Positions 1 through 7,821 of a stretch of DNA of 64,000 bases are shown piece after piece. The stretch comes from Arthrobacter sp. zg-Y820 (GTDB taxonomy: Bacteria > Actinomycetota > Actinomycetes > Actinomycetales > Micrococcaceae): contig NZ_CP126247.1 in NCBI RefSeq assembly GCF_030142155.1, forward strand, positions 1,550,001-1,614,000, given 5' to 3'. The notes below the pieces were generated by a model. It worked only from the letters and a program-made list of their open reading frames with translations, ran no database searches and had not been told where the DNA came from. Made by a program: the position numbers and the translations under genes. Position 1 is the first letter of the stretch, and every line of letters starts with the position of its first letter.

Positions 1-40
1 TTGCCAGTGGATTCGACACTCGATGGACCTTGGGTCCGGG

Positions 41-421
41 TCAGTCCGGACGGACGGCGGTTAGGCAGAACGGGTGCCCCGCGGGGTCGAGCATGACGCG
101 CCATCGTTCGGGCGCCGGCTGGTGTCCGGCAGGTTTCGCGCCGAGGGCGATTGCGGCATCAGCTGCTAAGTCCAGTTCCTCCACAGCAATATCCAGGTGA
201 AGCTGCTGCTGCTGAGGGCCCTCCGGCCACGCTGGTGCAACGTACTGATTGACGCGCATCAGAGTGAGCATCGGACCGGCGCCTGCCAAGGCGACGACGC
301 CGCGGTCCGGGGTTGCGAAGGCCTCTTTGAGTCCCAGAAGGCCGGAGTAGAAAACCGCCAGGAGGTCGGTGTCCGGGCAATCGAGGGAAATGGACGCGAG
401 TTGTCCAACGGGCTTAGTCAT
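41..421 (-). CDS. VOC family (glyoxalase-like) protein
   Basis: A 126-residue single-domain protein of the vicinal-oxygen-chelate fold. The N-terminus (VGQLASISLDCPD, then AVFYSGLLGL) is the usual first beta-alpha unit of small glyoxalase/bleomycin-resistance-like proteins, and the C-terminus ends with the typical DPAGHPFCLT strand. The HLDIAV stretch near residue 75 supplies a possible metal ligand. It follows prfC on the same strand with a 56-bp gap, so it may be read through from prfC. Members of this group bind or modify small molecules, but the substrate cannot be inferred. Family is fairly sure, function unknown. Confidence 0.8.
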   Translation of the reverse strand: MTKPVGQLASISLDCPDTDLLAVFYSGLLGLKEAFATPDRGVVALAGAGPMLTLMRVNQYVAPAWPEGPQQQQLHLDIAVEELDLAADAAIALGAKPAGHQPAPERWRVMLDPAGHPFCLTAVRPD

Positions 422-477
422 GGTGCCAAATCTACAGCCGTACTGGAATTTCCCTGGCTGCGGGGTGGACAGGGAGC

Positions 478-2124
478 CTAGTACCCGCGGCTGTTGGGGG
501 ACTCGGTGCCAATCACGGTCAGCGACACCTCGGGGTGGTTTTTCTGCACCCGCTTGAGCGCCCAGATGTCGTTGAACAGTGCCAAATACGCGCCGTCGGT
601 GCGCTGCAGGACCTCGGCGCCGTGCACGTTGGCCAGGATCTCAGCCGCGTCCGGCGTCGTCAGCCGGGCCAGCGAGTAGGAGAGCTGCTCATAGCGCATG
701 GGGGCGTTGAAGTCCTGCGTCATGCGGTCCTCAACCACCTCGAACTGCATGGGGCCGACGGCGGCGAGCACCGGCGCCTGGTCTCCGCGCCGGTCCGAGC
801 GCAGCACCTGGATGATGCCCTCGTGCTCGAGCTGGTCGATGCCGCGGCGGAACTGCTTGTAACGGCTGGGATCCTTGGACCGGGCGACGCGGAAGTGCTC
901 CGGGCTGAAGAACGGAATCGGCGGAAACTCCACCGGCTGCTCCACGAAGAGGCTGTCGCCCACGCGCAGGGCCGAGGCGTTTACCAGTCCGACGACGTCG
1001 CCGGGCCAGGCCTGGTCGATGACCTCGCGTTCGCGGCCAAACAGGTGCTGGGCGTATTTGGTGGCAAAGGTCTTGCCGGTGTTCGAGTGGGTAACGACCA
1101 TGCCGCGCTCGAAGATGCCGGAGCAGACGCGGATGAAGGCCACGTGGTCGCGGTGCGCCTTGTTCATGCCGGCCTGGACCTTGAACACGAATCCGGAGAA
1201 CGGTGCGTCCACGGGACGCAGCTCGCCGTCCTTGTCTTCGCGCGGTCCGGCCGCCGGGGCCAGATCCACCAGGGCGTCCAGGATCTGCTTCACGCCGAAG
1301 TTCAGGGCTGCGGAGGAGAACAGGATCGGGGTGGCCTTGGCGTTGAGGAACGCGTCGCGGTCAAACTCGCGGCCGTCGATGACCAGCTCGGCCTCGCCGA
1401 GGGAGTCTTCCCAGACTTCACCTTCGGCGGCGAGGGCCTCCTCGGGCGTGAAATGGTCTTCCTTGGCCAGCGAGGCGCCGGAGTTCTGCCGTTCGAAGCG
1501 GACGTACTCGTCCTTCTTCAGGTCCCAGACGCCGCGGAAGTCTCCGGCGATGCCCACGGCCCAGGTCAGCGGCATGGGGGTCAGACCGGTGCGTTCGGTG
1601 ATCTCATCCATCAGGGCCAGCGGGTCCAGGCCCGGGCGGTCCCACTTGTTGATCACGGTGATGATGGGCAGGTTCCGGGCGCGGCAGACCTCGAAGAGCT
1701 TCATGGTCTGGGTTTCCAGGCCCTTGGCGGCGTCCACGAGCATCACGGCGCAGTCGACGGCGGCGAGAACCCGGTAGGTGTCCTCGGAGAAGTCGGCGTG
1801 GCCCGGAGTGTCCAGCAGGTTGATGACAGTGTCCCGGTAGGCGAACTGCAGGGCTGTGGAGCTGATCGAGATGCCGCGGTCCTTTTCCATCTGCATCCAG
1901 TCGGAGACCGTCTCGCGGCGGTTTTCCTTGCCGTTCGTGGCACCGGCCGTGCCGATGACGCGGGCATGCAGGGCCAGGGCTTCGGTGAGCGTGGACTTAC
2001 CGGCGTCGGGGTGTGAAATCACCGCAAAGGTGCGGCGGCGGGAGGACTCGCGGGCAATTGCCGCAGTCGCCTTGCCGGCCGGACTGTTGGTGGCGCTGAC
2101 GGTGGGGGAAACCTGTAAGGACAC
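478..2124 (-). CDS. prfC: Peptide chain release factor 3
   Basis: Translational GTPase that recycles RF1/RF2 from the ribosome after peptide release. The G-domain motifs are intact: SHPDAGKST (P-loop, about residues 37-45), DTPGHADF (G3, about 105-112) and NKWDRPG (G4, about 160). The 548-residue length is close to the normal RF3 size, and the RF3-type C-terminal domain follows. The start is a GTG at 2124, giving a roughly 30-residue low-complexity lead-in before the G domain, so a slightly later start is possible. It stands alone apart from the downstream VOC gene. Confidence 0.95.
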   Translation of the reverse strand: MSLQVSPTVSATNSPAGKATAAIARESSRRRTFAVISHPDAGKSTLTEALALHARVIGTAGATNGKENRRETVSDWMQMEKDRGISISSTALQFAYRDTVINLLDTPGHADFSEDTYRVLAAVDCAVMLVDAAKGLETQTMKLFEVCRARNLPIITVINKWDRPGLDPLALMDEITERTGLTPMPLTWAVGIAGDFRGVWDLKKDEYVRFERQNSGASLAKEDHFTPEEALAAEGEVWEDSLGEAELVIDGREFDRDAFLNAKATPILFSSAALNFGVKQILDALVDLAPAAGPREDKDGELRPVDAPFSGFVFKVQAGMNKAHRDHVAFIRVCSGIFERGMVVTHSNTGKTFATKYAQHLFGREREVIDQAWPGDVVGLVNASALRVGDSLFVEQPVEFPPIPFFSPEHFRVARSKDPSRYKQFRRGIDQLEHEGIIQVLRSDRRGDQAPVLAAVGPMQFEVVEDRMTQDFNAPMRYEQLSYSLARLTTPDAAEILANVHGAEVLQRTDGAYLALFNDIWALKRVQKNHPEVSLTVIGTESPNSRGY

Positions 2125-2387
2125 TCCGCTGCTTTCACATGTGGTGGGATGCGGCCGCCGGGCTGGGCACTCGCGGCTGTGCTGTCAGCAATGACAGCCT
2201 TTCCATTCTAGCCGGTCGGCGCATGCTCTTCGGACGGTGCAATCACGTTCCCGGGCCTCGCACAACCGGCGGCTGCGCCGGCACCTCTGCGGCTTTCAGT
2301 CAGGGAAGGCCTGCCCCGCCAGTTGTCCTGCATGAGGGTGACCCACGACGGCGAAATGCGTTGAGTTATTAGCGCTCCTGTGTGCGA

Positions 2388-2915
2388 TTAGCTCAACAGG
2401 CGCTTTACCTCGGCGATGAAGGTCACATCATCCAGCACTCCGCGATCATGAAGCCCTGCTACCTGGCGCAACTCCGCTAAAGGGCCTCCGGCCGTCGCGG
2501 CAGGGACAGATGTCAGCGGCATCTGTCCCGCATAATTTACGTGCTGAGTCCGCTGCTCTTGAGAGAACCGCAGCCGCGCCTGCTCGGCAACACGGTTGAT
2601 GGTTTCTACACCGTCCCGAAAGTTCGGAATATCAACGATTTGGACTGTCTCCCGCGTCCCATCCTGACGCACCACATGTACTAGCAGCGACCCCACGCCA
2701 CGTGCCTTCTGAGTCAGCGACTGACGCAAATCAACATCGACAATTTCTCGGGTAGGCACCTGCTGGGCTTCGGTTTTCAAGCCACCAGCCTCGCAGTACA
2801 GGTAATCCTCCGTCAGCCGATATCGGCCCCCACCAAAGCCTGTCACGGGCTTCCCCGTAGCGGCCCACAAGTCTCCCGGCTTCATGGGCAAGGAATCACC
2901 AAAGTTCGTTGTCAT
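2388..2915 (-). CDS. bPH-like protein with C-terminal SHOCT domain
   Basis: A 175-residue soluble protein without signal peptide or membrane segment. Residues about 20-120 look like a bacterial pleckstrin-homology-like beta domain (alternating short strands, FGGGRYRLTEDYLYCEAGG at its start). The last 30 residues (PLAELRQVAGLHDRGVLDDVTF and following) are a classic SHOCT short C-terminal domain. SHOCT domains are usually oligomerisation tails. No enzymatic residues are visible, and the cellular role is unknown. The AT content is a little higher than in its neighbours. Confidence 0.7.
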   Translation of the reverse strand: MTTNFGDSLPMKPGDLWAATGKPVTGFGGGRYRLTEDYLYCEAGGLKTEAQQVPTREIVDVDLRQSLTQKARGVGSLLVHVVRQDGTRETVQIVDIPNFRDGVETINRVAEQARLRFSQEQRTQHVNYAGQMPLTSVPAATAGGPLAELRQVAGLHDRGVLDDVTFIAEVKRLLS

Positions 2916-3138
2916 GAGCTCAGCCTAGGACGGAAGGATCCACCACGGCAGACCCGCGGCCCGGAAACCGGATCCCTGACGCCGACTCCAGGCGTCCAGC
3001 GACGCATACCGGCGGTCTGGTGCCGGCGTCGTCGTCATCGTTTAGTGTGGTTTTCGACACAATCAGAGCAGGAGTTCCCAGCGGCACGGTGGCCCCGGGC
3101 GCCCTGCTACGCCTTCCATCGACGAAAGGCCTGTTCCC

Positions 3139-4305
3139 ATGGCTGAAGCATTCATCATTGACGCAGTGCGCACGCCCGTCGGGCGGCGCAACGGCGGACT
3201 GAGCAAGATCCATCCGGCCGACATGGCCGCGCACGTGATTGCGGAGACGGTCCGGCGCACCGGGATCGATTCCGCGGAATTCGACGAGGTCATTCTCGGC
3301 GCCATCGACCAGGTGGGACCGCAGGCCATGGACATTGCCCGCACCGCCTGGCTGGCCGCCGGACTCTCCGAGCGCGTGCCCGGGACCACCGTGGAACGCC
3401 AGTGCGGATCCGGCCAGCAGGCCGTGTCCTATGCGGCGCAGGCCGTCATGAGCGGCACCAGCGACCTGGTCCTGGCCGGCGGGGTGCAGAGCATGTCCTC
3501 CATTCCGATCAGTTTTGCGAACTCCGCTGCCCGGGAACTGGGCTTTCCCGATCCCTTCACCGGATCCACCGGGTGGGCGGAACGCTACGGAGACCAGAAA
3601 GTCTCCCAGTTCATCGGCGCCGAAATGATGGTGGACAAGTGGGGGCTGACCCGCGGCGAAATGGAGGACTTCGCCGTCGAATCCCACGTCCGGGCGCTCG
3701 CCGCCCAGGCCGACGGCCGCTTTGACCGCGAAATTCTTCCGCTGAACGGCATTAGCGCCGACGAAGGCCCCCGGGAACCGAACCGCGCCAAGATCGAGTC
3801 CCTGGCGCCGCTCTCCGAAGGCGGACGGCTCACTGCTGCCACGTCCTCGCAGATTTCGGACGCTGCCGCCGTGCTGCTGCTCGCCTCCGAGGACGCGGTG
3901 CGCCGCTACGGGCTCAAGCCCCGGGCGCGGATCCATTCCATCTCCGCCCGCGGCGACGATCCGATCATGATGCTCAGCGCTCCCATCGAAGCGACACGTC
4001 ACGCCCTGGGCCGCGCCGGCATGAGCCTGGACCAGATCGACCTGCTGGAAATCAACGAAGCCTTCGCCTCCGTGGTGCTGGCGTGGCAGCGGGAGCTCGA
4101 TGTCGACATGGACAAGGTGAACGTCAACGGCGGCGGCATTTCGCTCGGGCATCCCATTGGCGCCACCGGCGCCAGGATCATGACCACGCTGCTGCACGAG
4201 CTCGAGCGCACGGGCGGCCGCTACGGCCTGCAGACCATGTGCGAGGGCGGCGGCCAGGCCAACGTGACCATCATCGAGCGGCTCGACGAGGGGTTCCGGC
4301 TGTAG
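3139..4305 (+). CDS. Acetyl-CoA C-acyltransferase (thiolase)
   Basis: A 388-residue thiolase that either cleaves 3-ketoacyl-CoA or condenses two acyl-CoAs. The N-terminal nucleophile lies in VERQCGSGQQAV (Cys about residue 90), followed by NEAFAS, the GGGISLGHPIGATGARI box with the active-site His (about residue 340), and the second Cys in CEGGGQAN near the C-terminus. All catalytic residues are present and the length is normal. It is monocistronic here, bounded downstream by a strong hairpin. Whether it is degradative (FadA-like) or biosynthetic cannot be settled from the sequence. Confidence 0.93.
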   Translation: MAEAFIIDAVRTPVGRRNGGLSKIHPADMAAHVIAETVRRTGIDSAEFDEVILGAIDQVGPQAMDIARTAWLAAGLSERVPGTTVERQCGSGQQAVSYAAQAVMSGTSDLVLAGGVQSMSSIPISFANSAARELGFPDPFTGSTGWAERYGDQKVSQFIGAEMMVDKWGLTRGEMEDFAVESHVRALAAQADGRFDREILPLNGISADEGPREPNRAKIESLAPLSEGGRLTAATSSQISDAAAVLLLASEDAVRRYGLKPRARIHSISARGDDPIMMLSAPIEATRHALGRAGMSLDQIDLLEINEAFASVVLAWQRELDVDMDKVNVNGGGISLGHPIGATGARIMTTLLHELERTGGRYGLQTMCEGGGQANVTIIERLDEGFRL

Positions 4306-4317
4306 CGGTCCGGGGAT

Positions 4318-4343
4318 CTGGCGGCCGGCGGTCCGGCCGCCAG
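4318..4343 (+). terminator. Hairpin after the thiolase gene
   Basis: An 11-bp perfect GC-rich stem (CTGGCGGCCGG with CCGGCCGCCAG) with a 4-nt loop begins 12 bp after the thiolase stop codon. There is no T-tract, as is common in actinobacterial terminators. A further GC-rich inverted segment follows. Confidence 0.6.
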
Positions 4344-4438
4344 ACCGTCTGGCGGTGCGTGTGGCGGCGTGTGTGTGGCGGCGGCCGCCCGCCGTGACGC
4401 GGCGCGGCCGGCCGCAACGCCCTGCGGACCTGTCCCGG

Positions 4439-4486
4439 TTGACAAGTGACGGCAGTCACTCAACACTGGTGTCTGCCGTTACTTGT
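4439..4486 (+). promoter_or_regulatory. Promoter with flanking 14-bp inverted repeat (candidate operator)
   Basis: A consensus -35 TTGACA (4439-4444) is separated by 17 bp from AACACT (4462-4467). Around the -10 lies a long inverted repeat: ACAAGTGACGGCAG (4442-4455) and CTGCCGTTACTTGT (4473-4486), 13 of 14 positions complementary, with a 17-bp spacer. The left arm overlaps the -35 and the right arm covers the expected start of transcription, as for a repressor operator. It lies about 100 bp upstream of the permease operon. Confidence 0.6.
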
Positions 4487-4582
4487 TTTCCAATAAGCAT
4501 CATTTGTTTCTCCAAGGTGTGCCGAAAGGCTGTCGCGCGTTGAGAACAGAGATCTTGAGAACAGAGATACAGAGAGACTCCC

Positions 4583-5008
4583 ATGAACCCCCAGCACCAG
4601 GCCGCCCCGCTGGCCGAGCACGAGGTAACCGCCGCCGTGCAGAACCTCGTCGGCGCCTTCGCCCGCACGGACACCGACGCCTACTTCGCAGCCTTCGCGC
4701 CGGAGGCGTCCTTCGTCTTCCACACCGAAGACCGGCGCCTGGAATCCCGGGCCGAGTACGAGGCTCTCTGGAAGAGCTGGCTGGCGGGGGACTGGTCCGT
4801 GACCGGCTGCGAAAGCACCGACGCGCGCGTCCAGCTGTTCGGCAGCAGTGCGGTCTTCAGCCACACCGTGCGCACCACCACGAGCACCGGAGGCGTCGAG
4901 GAGGTCACCAACGAGCGGGAGACCATCGTCTTCGCCCGCATTGACGGCCGGATCCTGGCAGTTCATGAGCACCTTTCGTCCAGCCCGGCTGCCGCCGGCA
5001 CCGCCTAG
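4583..5008 (+). CDS. NTF2/SnoaL-like protein
   Basis: A 141-residue protein with the cone-shaped NTF2-like fold pattern: an N-terminal helix (HEVTAAVQNLVGAFARTDTDAYFAAF), EASFVFHTEDRRLESRAEYEALWKSW, then four strands. Such proteins act as small isomerases or hydrolases, or as ligand-binding accessories. It is the first gene of an apparent operon: 16 bp separate it from the NCS1 permease gene, whose product is followed by a cyclase-family hydrolase. The shared promoter suggests a role in handling the transported compound. No specific catalytic assignment is possible. Confidence 0.75.
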   Translation: MNPQHQAAPLAEHEVTAAVQNLVGAFARTDTDAYFAAFAPEASFVFHTEDRRLESRAEYEALWKSWLAGDWSVTGCESTDARVQLFGSSAVFSHTVRTTTSTGGVEEVTNERETIVFARIDGRILAVHEHLSSSPAAAGTA

Positions 5009-5024
5009 AGTCCGGGGAAACACC

Positions 5025-6485
5025 ATGACCTCAACTGCACCCGGCACCGGCCGGACCACCACGGCTGCCACCGGTACGGGCTCATCGGCGTGGTCCCGGC
5101 TGTCCCGCCGGCTCGATGGAAACGCTGAGGGCTACGGCCCCATCCGCGGAACCCTGGGCACGGGCCGGATCGGCATGATCTGGCTGGCCGCCAACCTGGT
5201 GGTCACCACCCTGCTGACCGGCACCCTGTTCGTTCCGGGCGTCACCTGGACCACCGCAGTGGGCATGATCGTGCTGGGAACCGTGATCGGCGGTGCCGTC
5301 CTGGTCCTGATCGGCAACATGGGCACCCGGACCGGCCTGCCCACCATGTCCCTGACCAAGGGTGCGTTCGGGCTGCGCGGGTCCTTTGTGGCCGTGGCCG
5401 CAAACGTTGTGATCCTGATGGGCTGGAGCTGGGTGCAGGCGATGCTTGCCGGCGTCACCGTGAACTTCCTGGTGGAGCGCGCCACCGGATTCTCCAACCC
5501 CGTGCTGTTTTCCGTTCTCTGCCAGCTGCTGGTCGTAGCCCTGGCCATCTTCGGCCACAAGGGCATTGCCCGGGTGGAGCCCCGGCTGGCACTGGTGATC
5601 CTGGCGATCATGGGATACATCTTCACCGTTTCCTTCACGACCTTCCCGGTGGCTGACTTCGCCGCCATCCCGGTGGATACCGCCGCCGGCTGGTCGGCAA
5701 TCACGGTGCTCGACGTCGTCATTTCCACCGCCATTTCCTGGACGGTGCTCTCGGCCGAATTCAACCGGCTGGCCAGAACGCAGACCGCCGGCGTGGTGGG
5801 CTCGGCGACCGGGTACGTGCTTTCCACCGTCCTGGCAATGGTCCTGGGCGCCACCGCCATCGGCTACGTGGTGCTCGACGGCGGGGAGGCCGTGGGCTTC
5901 GAGCCGACCCTGATTGTCGGCATCTTTGGTGTTCCGCTGGCCATCGTCATTTTCCTCTCCGTCATGGCCACCAACACGATGGTCGTCTACGGCATGGTCT
6001 CGTCCGTGGTGAACATGGTTCCGTCGCGGAAAATCCGGTTCCTGCCCACGGCCCTGGTGCTGGGCGCCGTCTCGGTCCTCGGATCCACCTGGCTGGGGCT
6101 GCTGGACAGCTTTACCTCGTTCCTGACCGTGATCGGCTCCCTGTTCATCCCCGTCTTCGCCGTGATGATCGCCGACTACTACCTGGTCAACAAGCGCTCC
6201 TACGGCACCGATATCCTCCGGGCCCGGGGCGGCCGTTACTGGTTCCGCAGCGGCTTCAATCTTCCGGCCCTGACGACCTGGCTGCTGGGCGCAGCAATCT
6301 CGCTGCTGCTGACCTATGCCGTCACCAGCCCGGTCGGAGCCACCATTCCGACCTTCGTGATCAGTTTCGCCGTCTACTGGGGCTGGTCCGCGGCGGCGGG
6401 GCGGGTGGTTGCCGGTTCGCCGGTGTCCCGGCATCTGAGCGAGGCAGTGGACGCTTCCGGGACGGCCGAACATGCAGGCGGTTGA
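5025..6485 (+). CDS. NCS1-family permease (cytosine/purine type)
   Basis: A 486-residue integral membrane protein with about 12 hydrophobic segments, starting near residue 45 (IGMIWLAANLVVTTLLTG). It belongs to nucleobase:cation symporter-1; the loop MSLTKGAFGLRG and the segment ILMGWSWVQAMLAG resemble CodB/hydantoin-type carriers. The ATG at 5025 was chosen because it follows AGTCCGGGGAAACACC and sits 16 bp after the NTF2-like gene; longer upstream starts would overlap that gene. Its 3' end overlaps the cyclase gene by 14 bp, so both are probably translated together. The substrate is likely a nucleobase, hydantoin or related heterocycle, but is not determined. Confidence 0.88.
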   Translation: MTSTAPGTGRTTTAATGTGSSAWSRLSRRLDGNAEGYGPIRGTLGTGRIGMIWLAANLVVTTLLTGTLFVPGVTWTTAVGMIVLGTVIGGAVLVLIGNMGTRTGLPTMSLTKGAFGLRGSFVAVAANVVILMGWSWVQAMLAGVTVNFLVERATGFSNPVLFSVLCQLLVVALAIFGHKGIARVEPRLALVILAIMGYIFTVSFTTFPVADFAAIPVDTAAGWSAITVLDVVISTAISWTVLSAEFNRLARTQTAGVVGSATGYVLSTVLAMVLGATAIGYVVLDGGEAVGFEPTLIVGIFGVPLAIVIFLSVMATNTMVVYGMVSSVVNMVPSRKIRFLPTALVLGAVSVLGSTWLGLLDSFTSFLTVIGSLFIPVFAVMIADYYLVNKRSYGTDILRARGGRYWFRSGFNLPALTTWLLGAAISLLLTYAVTSPVGATIPTFVISFAVYWGWSAAAGRVVAGSPVSRHLSEAVDASGTAEHAGG

Positions 6486-7128
6486 CCTCAGCCATCCGGT
6501 TGTCTCCGGGATGCAGGTGTTCCCCGGGGATCCTGCCGTGCACATCCGGAACGCGGCATCCGTTGAGGCGGACGGCTTCCAAGTAGCTGAACTGCACCTG
6601 GGCAGCCACACCGGAACCCATCTGGATGCCCCGCTGCACACGGTTCCGGGCGGAGCAGCCGTGGACGAGCTTCCCCTGGAGAATCTGCTGGGCTCGGCCC
6701 GGATTGTCTCCGTCCCCGGCGCCGCCGAGCTGGGCAGGATCCGGTGGCAGGACGTGGCGGCCGGACTCGAGGGGCTGCTGCCCGGGACCATCGTGCTTTT
6801 TTCCACCGGCTGGTCCGAGCACTTCAACACGCACCGCTACCTCCGGCATCCCTCCTTCGACGCAGAGATCGCCGAACGCCTGGTCGACGCCGGCATCCGG
6901 TTGGTCGGGATGGACACGCTCAACCCGGATCCGACGCCGGCACCCGGGTCCGGCGGCGTTCCCAGCCTTCCGTTCCATGACGTGTTTCTGGGCGCCGGCG
7001 GCGGGATCATCGAGAACCTGACCAACCTGGCGGCTGTGACCTGGTCCGATCCGCTGTTCTCCGCCTTGCCGCTGCGCCTGGCCGGCGTGGACGGTTCCCC
7101 GATCCGCGCTGCCGCGTTTCAGCTCTGA
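6472..7128 (+). CDS. Cyclase-family metal-dependent hydrolase (kynurenine formamidase/isatin hydrolase-like)
   Basis: A 218-residue protein of the cyclase family (arylformamidase, isatin hydrolase and relatives). The metal-binding motif HTGTHLDAP (about residues 44-52) matches the HxGTHxDxP signature, with SHPVVSGMQVFPGDP at the N-terminus and LVGMDTLNPDP further on. It hydrolyses amide or lactam-type bonds in characterised relatives. The gene overlaps the permease gene by 14 bp, so the natural reading is that it acts on whatever the permease imports. Confidence 0.82.
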   Translation: MQAVDLSHPVVSGMQVFPGDPAVHIRNAASVEADGFQVAELHLGSHTGTHLDAPLHTVPGGAAVDELPLENLLGSARIVSVPGAAELGRIRWQDVAAGLEGLLPGTIVLFSTGWSEHFNTHRYLRHPSFDAEIAERLVDAGIRLVGMDTLNPDPTPAPGSGGVPSLPFHDVFLGAGGGIIENLTNLAAVTWSDPLFSALPLRLAGVDGSPIRAAAFQL

Positions 7129-7168
7129 CGGCTCGGCTATCCCGGGTCCGGCTCACCGCGAGGTGGGG

Positions 7169-7768
7169 CTAGATCAGCCCGGCTGCCCAGCGCAGCCGCA
7201 GACTCTCTTCCAGTTCCTGTTCGGCGACCCTGCGTTCAATCTCCGCCAGCTGTTCCTGCAGCAGGGGAATCCACCGGTTCTCCACGGCGCGCTGCCGGGT
7301 ACGGGTGGCAGCCAGCTCATCGGAAACCAGCAGCAGAGCCCGTTCAGCGCTCGCCGCAGCGACAGCCGCCTCCAGCGCGGCACGGTGCGAAACCGCCGTG
7401 TAGGCCAGCGCGGAGCTTCCGCCCACCGACGACGGATCGGGAAGCACGCACTCCGCCGCCTCGGGATAGGAGATGCCCATGGCACCGCCCCACCGCACCC
7501 GCACAGTGGCCGGACCGGCCGGCACGGCCTGCCCGATCCGGTCTTCCCCATCCAGGCCGGCGGACCGCCGCAGCCACAGCGCGGCCTCCGCTGCCTGCTC
7601 ATCCCAGGCCCGCCGGGCGGCGTCTGCCTTCTCCCGCAGCCCCTCGATCGCACGCTGCAGGATGCGCTGCTTGCGGTCCAGCAGTTCCGCTCCGCGCGTG
7701 GCAGTAGCCAGCCGGCGCTCCACGTCGGCTTTGTCCGCACGGCTTCCGCCGCTCCGGAACGCGCTCAT
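7169..7768 (-). CDS. V/A-type ATPase subunit D
   Basis: A 199-residue central-stalk subunit D, the rotor shaft of the V1/A1 sector. It is a helical hairpin: long helices at residues about 10-65 and 145-195, with the small beta region between. The C-terminal segment RQRAVENRWIPLLQEQLAEIERR matches subunit D, which typically has about 200-220 residues. It is the last gene of the ATPase operon. The region just before its ATG is a four-fold 17-bp repeat that joins it to the subunit B gene. Confidence 0.88.
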   Translation of the reverse strand: MSAFRSGGSRADKADVERRLATATRGAELLDRKQRILQRAIEGLREKADAARRAWDEQAAEAALWLRRSAGLDGEDRIGQAVPAGPATVRVRWGGAMGISYPEAAECVLPDPSSVGGSSALAYTAVSHRAALEAAVAAASAERALLLVSDELAATRTRQRAVENRWIPLLQEQLAEIERRVAEQELEESLRLRWAAGLI

Positions 7769-7821
7769 GCCCGGAACCTGCTCATCTCGGGAACCTGTTC
7801 ATGACCGGAACCCGCTCACAG
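7754..7821. repeat. Four tandem 17-bp repeats joining the ATPase B and D genes
   Basis: Four consecutive 17-bp units occur at 7754-7770, 7771-7787, 7788-7804 and 7805-7821, of the form CCGGAACCTGCTCATCT on the plus strand. The first covers codons 1-5 of subunit D; the last covers the stop codon of subunit B. On the minus strand, three of the copies carry an ATG. The two upstream ATGs open six-codon reading frames, each ending in a TGA that overlaps the next ATG, so the third start is the D gene itself. Confidence 0.85.

Noticed and set aside
535..2016. A 493-codon open frame opposite prfC
   Set aside because: It mirrors a well-supported gene in a high-GC sequence, has no family motifs and has a composition typical of antisense frames.
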